Shown one piece after another: positions 6,870-11,850 of a stretch of 11,850 bases of DNA. The stretch comes from Opitutia bacterium (GTDB taxonomy: Bacteria > Verrucomicrobiota > Verrucomicrobiia > Opitutales > Opitutaceae), in the NCBI GenBank assembly GCA_003157575.1, contig PMKA01000497.1:1-11850 (forward strand), given 5' to 3'. Numbering within the stretch: position 1 is the first letter of the stretch; each line of letters begins with the position of its first letter. A program made the position numbers and the translations under genes. The notes under the pieces were generated by a model that saw only the letters and a program-made list of their open reading frames with translations, did not search any database and was not told the DNA's origin.

Positions 6870-7652
6870 ATGAGCACAACCGAAGCCATCGAAGTCGAGA
6901 TCAGCGGACTCTCAAAGGAGTTCGACAACGATGGCCAGACCGTCGTTGCGCTCGACGGGATCGAGCTGAGCATCAAGCGGGGCGAGTTCCTCACCCTGGT
7001 CGGGGCGAGCGGCTGCGGCAAGACGACCTTGTTGCGGATCATCGCCGGACTTGAGCTCGACTACGAAGGCGAGATCGACCTGGAGGGAATACCGATTCGC
7101 GGGCCGGGCGTGGACAAGGGCGTCGTCTTTCAGGACCACCGGCTGCTTCCCTGGCTCACCGTCGAGGAGAATGTTGGGTTCGGTCTTTTTCGCCACGCGG
7201 AACAGGAACGGCGGCAGCTAATCCAGCATTATGTCGATCTGGTCGGCCTGAGGGGGTTCGAAAAGGCCTATCCCAACCAACTCTCGGGCGGCATGGCGCA
7301 GCGGGCGGCGATCGCCCGGGCTCTGGTCAACAAGCCGAAGATCCTCGTGCTGGACGAACCCCTCGGCGCGCTCGATGCGATGACCCGCATCCACATGCAG
7401 AACGAGATCGAGAAGATCTGGCGGCGCGAGAAAGTGACGATGGTCATGGTGACCCACGACGTGGAGGAGGCGGTCTACCTGAGCGATACCGTCGCGTTGA
7501 TGTCCTCCCGCCCGGGCCGCGTGAAGAAGATCATTCCGATCAACCTGGCCCGTCCCCGGAATCGCGAGGATCCCGCGTTTCAAGCCCTGCGGAAGGAGAT
7601 CCTGACGGAGTTCCAGCTGCAGACCAAGGCGCAATTCAGCTACGAGATCTGA
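6870..7652 (+). CDS. ABC importer ATPase, NitT/TauT/SsuB type
   Basis: This 260-aa cytoplasmic ATPase drives the importer encoded upstream. All nucleotide-binding motifs are present: Walker A GASGCGKTT (45-53), Q-loop Gln88 in VVFQDHRLLPWLTVEENV, signature LSGGMAQR (138-145), Walker B ILVLDEP (158-164), D-loop GALD, and switch His196 in VTHDVEEAVYLSD. The wording QDHRLLPWLTV and the C-terminal region after SSRPGRVKKIIPINL are characteristic of the nitrate/sulfonate/taurine subfamily (SsuB/TauB/NrtD). The PNPOx-like gene separates it from its permease. The next gene begins 14 nt downstream, so the importer and the DUF4418/FtsX module are likely on one transcript. Confidence 0.93.
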   Translation: MSTTEAIEVEISGLSKEFDNDGQTVVALDGIELSIKRGEFLTLVGASGCGKTTLLRIIAGLELDYEGEIDLEGIPIRGPGVDKGVVFQDHRLLPWLTVEENVGFGLFRHAEQERRQLIQHYVDLVGLRGFEKAYPNQLSGGMAQRAAIARALVNKPKILVLDEPLGALDAMTRIHMQNEIEKIWRREKVTMVMVTHDVEEAVYLSDTVALMSSRPGRVKKIIPINLARPRNREDPAFQALRKEILTEFQLQTKAQFSYEI

Positions 7653-7666
7653 CGCGCCACGTTCCG

Positions 7667-8191
7667 ATGAGTGAACCGATCCAACCGGGAAACAATGTCG
7701 CGCGTGCCCTCCATCTCACAGCGCTCGGCAGCGCTGTCGCCATTCTCCTCGCGCCCCAGGTTTTCCCCGCCTGCGGAGGCCGGCTCACGTTCGAGTCGAC
7801 GAGCCATCACTGCAACCACACGTTTGCCGTGACAAGCGGGCTGGCCCTTGTCGCGCTGGCGGTGTCGATTGCGTCGTGGCGGATACGAAACGCGTCCGCT
7901 CGGATTGTCTTCGCAGTCTTGTTGGCCGCGCTTGCTTTGGGCGTGCTGGCGGCGCCGCTGCCCTGGGCGCTGGGAATCTGCCGCCGGGCCGACATGTCCT
8001 GCCACCAGACGGCGCTTGCGACCGCGATTACGGCAACCGTGTTGCTGGCAGCATCGATCGGGTTGTTGCTTCGCAGCGTGGGCATCGCGGTTCGCGAACG
8101 CGCCGCTCAGGCCGACCTGCCCGATCCATGGGAGGCTGCGCCGGGCGGACAGGCTGATGAAAAAGGGCCTGCGCCCGGGGGGCGGCCATGA
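7667..8191 (+). CDS. DUF4418 family membrane protein with four paired cysteines
   Basis: The 174-aa product has four predicted membrane helices (about 14-33, 53-70, 79-100 and 116-137) and a hydrophilic tail. It resembles the uncharacterised DUF4418 family: Cys at the end of helix 1 (C36, PACGG), a C-x-H element before helix 2 (C49 in SHHCNHT), Cys after helix 3 (C105, GICRR) and C112 in SCHQT before helix 4, with helix 3 carrying LGVLAAPLPWALGIC. The two loops with cysteines and histidines (H47, H48, H51, H113) lie on the same side of the membrane and could bind a metal or form disulfides. The function of the family is unknown to me. Its ATGA stop/start overlap with the FtsX-type permease indicates translational coupling and a joint job. 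Confidence 0.72.
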   Translation: MSEPIQPGNNVARALHLTALGSAVAILLAPQVFPACGGRLTFESTSHHCNHTFAVTSGLALVALAVSIASWRIRNASARIVFAVLLAALALGVLAAPLPWALGICRRADMSCHQTALATAITATVLLAASIGLLLRSVGIAVRERAAQADLPDPWEAAPGGQADEKGPAPGGRP

Positions 8192-9393
8192 TTCGGCTGA
8201 TCTTGGCTGGATTGCTCCGCCGCCGGTGGCAGTCCACGGCGACCATCCTGGCGGTCGGGTTGGGAGTCGGGCTGCTGTTTGCCGCGGTTCTTTTGCAGCG
8301 TGGCCTGCAACAAGGGCTCGAACTCGGCCGCCAAAGGCTGGGGGCGGATTTGCTGGTCGTGCCGGCGACGGCGATCGTCGACCCGGACCGCGCGTTGTTC
8401 GCCGGGTCGCCGCTCAACGTCTACATGGACCGCGGCCTGGGAGACAAGGTGAAGGCCATACCGGGCGTCCGGCGGACGGAGACACAGTTCTTCACCCAGT
8501 CCCTCCGATTGGAATGCTGCTCGGTTGACACCGAAATCCGCCTGGTCGGCATCGAGGCAGGCGTGGTATCCCGCCTCGCGGCCATGTCCAGGGAAGGTGT
8601 GCCCTCGCTGCAATCCGACGAAGTGATCGTCGGCGGCCGCCTGCTCGGCGGGGTCGGGAAACGGGGATCGTTGGTTGAACTGCTTGGGGGAATTTTTAAG
8701 GTCGGTTTCCGTTTGGAGCCGTCAGGCACGGCCTTGGATTACTCGATCCTGATGCCAATTGACACCGCGCGGAAGATCGCAGGCAAGTCCGAGGCCTTGC
8801 AGTTTCTTTGGAAAGAGGCAGGCAGGCCCGAGAACCTGATCTCGGCCATCCTGGTGGAGGTCGAGTCCGAGGGGGATATCCCCCGGATCGCCGAGGAATT
8901 GGAACGCATCGGGCCGGTCAAAGTCATTCGCGCCGGCGAGACCTTCCAGCGCTTCAAGAAGCTGACCGACGCATTCATCCTTGTTCTGGCGGCGGCCGGC
9001 GCCATCACGGCGATCGGGGGCATCGTGTATCTGGTCTCCCATTTTGCCTCCGTGGCCTGGGACCGGAAAGGCGAGTGGGCTCTGTATCGGGCGCTCGGCG
9101 CCAGCCGTTCGAGAACGGTCGCTTTTGTGGTCGGCGAGGCGGTTGTCTTGAGCGGAAGCGGGGCGATCGTCGGGCTGCCGCTTGGCTATGCCTTCTTTTG
9201 CTGGGGGCTCAGCCGGCTCGCGGCGCAAAATGCGTTCCCGTTCGTTCCGCCGTCAGCAGAGCTGCTGGCGGTGGCGGCCAGCCTCGCCGTGGTCCTGTAC
9301 GTGCTCGTTGGGATTGCCTCGGCCGCAGTGCCGGCGGTGAAAGTTGCGCGGCTGGAACCGGCGCTGACGATGGCGCAAGGAGACATCGACTGA
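8188..9393 (+). CDS. MacB/FtsX-family ABC transporter permease
   Basis: This 401-aa inner-membrane protein has the MacB/LolE/FtsX design: membrane helix 1 at about 15-36, a large extracytoplasmic domain (about 40-258), then three helices (about 262-288, 313-341, 357-382). Hallmarks are RLGADLLVVP (50-59) after helix 1, EWALYRALGASRSRTVAFVVGE (296-317) and the ending VPAVKVARLEPALTM. Transporters of this type are not classical importers: they release lipoproteins, export small molecules or transmit signals across the membrane. The extracytoplasmic domain carries a vicinal Cys pair (C110-C111, LECCSVDTEIRLVG). The start overlaps the DUF4418 stop (ATGA) and the stop overlaps the ATPase start (TGATG), so the three proteins probably form one complex. 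The substrate is unknown. Confidence 0.87.
   Translation: MIRLILAGLLRRRWQSTATILAVGLGVGLLFAAVLLQRGLQQGLELGRQRLGADLLVVPATAIVDPDRALFAGSPLNVYMDRGLGDKVKAIPGVRRTETQFFTQSLRLECCSVDTEIRLVGIEAGVVSRLAAMSREGVPSLQSDEVIVGGRLLGGVGKRGSLVELLGGIFKVGFRLEPSGTALDYSILMPIDTARKIAGKSEALQFLWKEAGRPENLISAILVEVESEGDIPRIAEELERIGPVKVIRAGETFQRFKKLTDAFILVLAAAGAITAIGGIVYLVSHFASVAWDRKGEWALYRALGASRSRTVAFVVGEAVVLSGSGAIVGLPLGYAFFCWGLSRLAAQNAFPFVPPSAELLAVAASLAVVLYVLVGIASAAVPAVKVARLEPALTMAQGDID
9377..9383 (+). promoter_or_regulatory. Shine-Dalgarno of the MacB-type ATPase gene
   Basis: AAGGAGA lies 9 nt before the ATG at 9393, inside the end of the permease gene. It is the clearest ribosome-binding site in the window and fixes the ATPase start despite a much longer open frame (from 8808). 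Most other starts here have none. Confidence 0.7.
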
Positions 9394-10160
9394 TGGTAAG
9401 CGCCACCACATTTTTGGAAGCGCGCGGTGTGCGGCGATCCTTCGGCACGGATCCGATCTTGCGCGATGTGAATTTGTGCATCCGGTCCGGTGAATCGGTC
9501 AGCATCACCGGACCCTCCGGCAGCGGCAAGACGACGCTGCTCTCGATTCTCGCGCTTTTGCTCAAACCGGACGCCGGCGAGGTCTGGGTCGCCGGCTCCG
9601 AGACTTCCAGCCTGTCCGACCGGGAGCGTTCGCGGCTGAGAAATCAATTCTTTGGATACGTGTTTCAGGCGACACACCTCGTGGGATCGCTCCCAGTTCT
9701 GGACAACGTGCTGGTCCCCGCCCTGATTGCGGGCAGCGGGCGCGGGCGCCGCGACTATGCGCGAAGCCTGCTCGCCGGGCTTGGGCTGGGTAATCGTGAA
9801 AATCACCTGCCTCATATGCTGAGCCTGGGCCAGCGAAGGCGGGTCGCGCTGGCGCGGGCTCTTGTGCTGGAGCCGCCGTTTATCCTCGCTGACGAGCCTA
9901 CGAACGATCTGGACCCGCGGCGGGCGGGTCAGATTGCCGAATTCCTGCTCGGGTTGCCCGCGCGCGGGCATGCGCTTGTGATCGTAACGCATGACCGGGC
10001 GCTGGCGAATGAGGCGGACATCCGGCTCGATTTGCATGACGGCGTCCTTCGGGACGCGGCTGAATCCTCCGACGAGCCATCGGTCGACGAGACCGAGGCG
10101 GCCGTCCTTCACGATCCTTTCGCGCGCGTGCGCGGGACAACCCTCGACGACCAGCAATGA
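9393..10160 (+). CDS. MacB/LolD-type ABC transporter ATPase
   Basis: The 255-aa ATPase pairs with the FtsX-type permease. Walker A is GPSGSGKTT (40-48), Q-loop Gln92 is in GYVFQATHLVGSLPVLDNV, Walker B is FILADEPTNDLD (163-174), and the switch His200 is in IVTHDRALANEAD; the DEPTNDLD wording and the early SLSDRERSRLRNQFFGYVFQ block are typical of the LolD/MacB subfamily. The signature reads LSLGQRRR (143-150), with Leu in place of the first Gly of LSGGQ. The C-terminal tail from about 217 is acidic and not part of the core. ATG 9393 is chosen because it follows a good Shine-Dalgarno and gives the normal family length. It overlaps the permease stop by one base, and its own stop overlaps the start of the NifB-like gene by ATGA. 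Confidence 0.9.
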   Translation: MVSATTFLEARGVRRSFGTDPILRDVNLCIRSGESVSITGPSGSGKTTLLSILALLLKPDAGEVWVAGSETSSLSDRERSRLRNQFFGYVFQATHLVGSLPVLDNVLVPALIAGSGRGRRDYARSLLAGLGLGNRENHLPHMLSLGQRRRVALARALVLEPPFILADEPTNDLDPRRAGQIAEFLLGLPARGHALVIVTHDRALANEADIRLDLHDGVLRDAAESSDEPSVDETEAAVLHDPFARVRGTTLDDQQ

Positions 10161-11083
10161 TCGCCTCGGACACCATGACAGCGAGCAGGCCGCGGGAGGC
10201 GGCGCCGGCCGATGAGCGCCATCGCGATCTCGCCAACCGGCACCCGTGTCTGGGCGGAACCGCTCATGGCACCTCCGGCCGGATGCACCTGCCTGTGTCG
10301 CCGGCATGCAATATCCAATGCCGGTTCTGCCGGCGGGCGTTCAACCGCGACGAATCAAGGCCCGGAGTGACCGGGCGCATTCTCCGGCCGACCGAGGCCA
10401 TACACTACGTGGCAAGGGCGCTGGAGCTCTGTCCTGCAATCACCGTGGTGGGGATTGCCGGGCCGGGGGACACGCTGGCCACGGATCATGCCGTTCAGGC
10501 GTTTCGCCTGATCGATCTTGAGTTTCCCCGGCTGATAAAATGCCTGAGCACGAATGGCCTGCGGCTTGAGGAAAAAGTCGGGGCTCTGGTCGAGGCCGGC
10601 GTTTCCACCGTTACTGTCACTGTCAACGGGGTCGATCCGGAGGTTGTAGGAAAGATTGTCAGCCGCGTGGTCGACGAAACCGGCCGGGTGCATCATGACG
10701 AACGCGGGGCTGCGCTTTTGATCGAGCGGCAACTGGCCGGCATTCGCTCGGCCCATGCCTCCGGGATTTTCATCAAGATCAACATGGTTCTCGTGCCGGG
10801 GATCAATGACGGGCACGTGGCCGAGACCGCGGCTGCGGTGAAGGAGGCGGGGGCGAGCATGCTGAACCTGATACCGCTCATTCCCCAGCACGAGCTCGCG
10901 CATGTGCCGGAGCCGGATTTCAAGGCCCTCTTCAAGGCGCAGCGGGATGCGGAGATCTTCCTCCCGATTTTCCGGCACTGTCGCCGATGCCGGGCAGACG
11001 CCTGTGGGATCCCGGGGCAGCAGGATTTCGCAGCACAACTCTATGGCGGGCCGCTGGCGGCGCAGACCTTCTCCCACGGATGA
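10157..11083 (+). CDS. NifB-like radical SAM protein lacking the NifX domain
   Basis: NifB-family enzymes build the carbide-containing Fe8S9C precursor (NifB-co) of nitrogenase cofactors using S-adenosylmethionine. This 308-aa protein shows HPC (29-31), MHLPVSPACNIQCRFC with the radical-SAM cysteines C51, C55, C58 (CX3CX2C), ESRPGV (66-71), VVGIAGPGDTLA (97-108), CLSTNGL (129-135), VTVNGVDPEV, KINMVLVPGIND (207-218), LIPLIPQHE and a C-terminal HCRRCRADACG (274-284) that supplies further cluster cysteines. Classical NifB has a Cys between the radical-SAM motif and ESRPGV (pattern C-N-R-K-x-D-C-x-N-E-S-R-P); here the stretch is RRAFNRD, one residue shorter and without Cys. The fused C-terminal NifX domain of many NifB proteins is absent but encoded by the next gene. 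The start overlaps the ATPase stop; an ATG at 10175 is an alternative. Context points to cofactor synthesis for a nitrogenase-like enzyme, e.g. a MarB-like role. Confidence 0.88.
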   Translation: MIASDTMTASRPREAAPADERHRDLANRHPCLGGTAHGTSGRMHLPVSPACNIQCRFCRRAFNRDESRPGVTGRILRPTEAIHYVARALELCPAITVVGIAGPGDTLATDHAVQAFRLIDLEFPRLIKCLSTNGLRLEEKVGALVEAGVSTVTVTVNGVDPEVVGKIVSRVVDETGRVHHDERGAALLIERQLAGIRSAHASGIFIKINMVLVPGINDGHVAETAAAVKEAGASMLNLIPLIPQHELAHVPEPDFKALFKAQRDAEIFLPIFRHCRRCRADACGIPGQQDFAAQLYGGPLAAQTFSHG

Positions 11084-11096
11084 CCGGGCGAAAATC

Positions 11097-11504
11097 ATGA
11101 GCACCGCTTCCCAAACGACCGCTTCGCCGCCTGCCGCCGGCCAGGGTGCGAACCACTTTCGTGTGGCTGTCACGACCACCGACGGCGTTACCGTCAACCG
11201 CCACTTCGGCCGGGCCACGACGTTTTATATCTACGAGATCAACGGACACCGGACGAGTTTCGTCGAGGTCCGGAACCTGTCGGCCCTCTGCGACACACTG
11301 GAGCACGACTGGGAGTTGCTCGATCGGATCGGCGGGGCGCTTTCGGACTGTGCGGTGATCCTGACGGCCCAGATTGGCCCGCCGGTGCTGCGCCGGCTGG
11401 AACAGGCCCGTTTTCACGTTCTGACCACCGAAGGATCGATCCTCGATTTCGTGGATCGCATCGCGCGCTCTCCGCTCGCGCGGAGCTACAGCCGGGGACT
11501 TTGA
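11097..11504 (+). CDS. Stand-alone NifX/NafY-type iron-sulfur cofactor-binding protein
   Basis: The 135-aa product carries a dinitrogenase iron-molybdenum cofactor biosynthesis domain (the NifX/NafY/NifB-C-terminal fold), which binds and carries cofactor precursors. Seen: [23 protein letters not shown] (21-43) with the HFGRA motif whose His is linked to cluster binding in this family, FYIYEI, VEVRN, a helix-strand region with [19 protein letters not shown] (84-102) and a [10 protein letters not shown] end. Cys65 and Cys85 are additional candidate ligands. The N-terminal 18 residues are low complexity (Ala/Ser/Thr). ATG 11097 is the natural start; the frame is open further upstream inside the NifB-like gene. 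Gaps of 13 nt before and 2 nt after place it tightly between the NifB-like and NifH-like genes, so it probably takes the role of the NifX domain missing from the former. Confidence 0.85.
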   Translation: MSTASQTTASPPAAGQGANHFRVAVTTTDGVTVNRHFGRATTFYIYEINGHRTSFVEVRNLSALCDTLEHDWELLDRIGGALSDCAVILTAQIGPPVLRRLEQARFHVLTTEGSILDFVDRIARSPLARSYSRGL

Positions 11505-11506
11505 CC

Positions 11507-11850
11507 ATGCCCAAGAAACTACGCCAAATCGCCATCTACGGAAAAGGTGGCATCGGAAAATCAACAACCACGAGCAATATCAGCGCGGCGCTGGCGGTTG
11601 CCGGTTACAAGGTGATGCAGTTTGGGTGCGACCCCAAGGCTGACTCCACCAACACGCTGCGGGGAGGGAACTACATCCCGACGGTGCTCGATTCGATGCG
11701 CGAATCCAACGCGGTGAAGGCGAACGACGTGATCTTCGAGGGTTTCGGCGGAGTCTATTGCGTCGAGGCGGGCGGACCGGCTCCGGGCGTGGGCTGCGCG
11801 GGTCGCGGCATCATCAGCGCTGTCCAACTCTTCAAGCAGCAGCGTGTGTT
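11507..11850 (+). CDS. NifH-family nitrogenase-like iron protein (3' end outside window)
   Basis: This is the N-terminal 114 residues of a NifH/BchL-family protein, a homodimeric ATPase with a bridging [4Fe-4S] cluster that passes electrons to a partner D/K component. Seen: [18 protein letters not shown] with the P-loop (12-20), switch [11 protein letters not shown] (39-48), and [14 protein letters not shown] (88-101) with cluster Cys97 and the Arg100 next to it that is the ADP-ribosylation site in regulated NifH proteins. The stretch [16 protein letters not shown] and the later [11 protein letters not shown] differ from classical N2-fixing NifH (which has RLIL... after ADST) and resemble nitrogenase-like groups; BchL would have CDPKHDST and GAGCGG. 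It starts 2 nt after the NifX-like gene. A MarH-type iron protein is the favoured reading, but the N-terminus alone cannot settle the substrate. Confidence 0.9.
   Translation, partial: MPKKLRQIAIYGKGGIGKSTTTSNISAALAVAGYKVMQFGCDPKADSTNTLRGGNYIPTVLDSMRESNAVKANDVIFEGFGGVYCVEAGGPAPGVGCAGRGIISAVQLFKQQRV

Noticed and set aside
9186..10307. Long minus-strand open frame (373 codons)
   Set aside because: It is antisense to a permease, an ATPase and a radical SAM gene with complete motifs; composition is typical of a shadow frame.
11507..11850. Reading the iron protein as BchL/ChlL (protochlorophyllide reductase)
   Set aside because: It has CDPKADST and GVGCAGRG instead of CDPKHDST and GAGCGG, and the neighbours are NifB- and NifX-like, which photosynthetic pigment loci do not need.
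10157..11850. Reading the cluster as a standard molybdenum nitrogenase locus
   Set aside because: No other nif genes are seen, NifB is short with a missing Cys, and the NifH region after switch I is not of the classical type; the decision still depends on the genes downstream.
1..11850. Mobile elements, CRISPR arrays, tRNA or rRNA genes
   Set aside because: No transposase-like product, no terminal inverted repeats, no regularly spaced repeats and no cloverleaf or rRNA-like stretch were found.

Overview
The window is GC-rich, densely coded DNA from a Gram-negative bacterium. All supported genes lie on the + strand, almost all with gaps of 0-41 nt or with stop/start overlaps. The outer-membrane receptor end, the TonB/ExbB/ExbD set and the signal peptides show a double-membrane cell. 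The radical-SAM NifB-like protein and the NifH-family ATPase suggest anaerobic or microoxic metabolism. Most starts lack a Shine-Dalgarno and several share an ATCATGAG(C/T)AC start context. Together with the gene content this makes me think of Verrucomicrobiota (Opitutales-like), but that assignment is an impression, not shown by the sequence.

Layout: (1) 2-433, the last part of a TonB-dependent receptor. (2) 434-614, the only sizeable non-coding stretch, with two hairpins. (3) 615-4251, a periplasmic sulfate-binding-protein homologue followed by tonB, exbB, exbD and a membrane-anchored coiled-coil protein. (4) 4280-7652, a NitT/TauT/Ssu-type ABC importer (binding protein, permease, ATPase) with a small FMN-binding-fold gene between permease and ATPase. 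(5) 7667-10160, a DUF4418 membrane protein, a MacB/FtsX-type permease and its ATPase, all overlapping. (6) 10157 to the window end, a short NifB-like radical SAM protein, a stand-alone NifX/NafY-type cluster-binding protein, and the first 114 codons of a NifH-family iron protein.

Interpretation: the right end opens a nitrogenase-like gene cluster whose catalytic D/K subunits should lie just beyond the window. The iron protein has the Cys and P-loop of NifH, but its region after switch I resembles the nitrogenase-like groups rather than classical N2-fixing NifH. No nifE, nifN, nifV or other nif genes are seen. The preceding genes look like sulfur-compound acquisition (sulfate-type binding protein, sulfonate/taurine-type importer, energised outer-membrane uptake). 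The best hypothesis is a sulfur-salvage locus in which organosulfur compounds are imported and reduced by a nitrogenase-like enzyme, comparable to methylthio-alkane reductase (Mar) of Rhodospirillum rubrum. The physical coupling of a dedicated outer-membrane energiser, an inner-membrane importer, a cysteine-bearing DUF4418/FtsX ABC module and cofactor-assembly genes is the part that may be undescribed.
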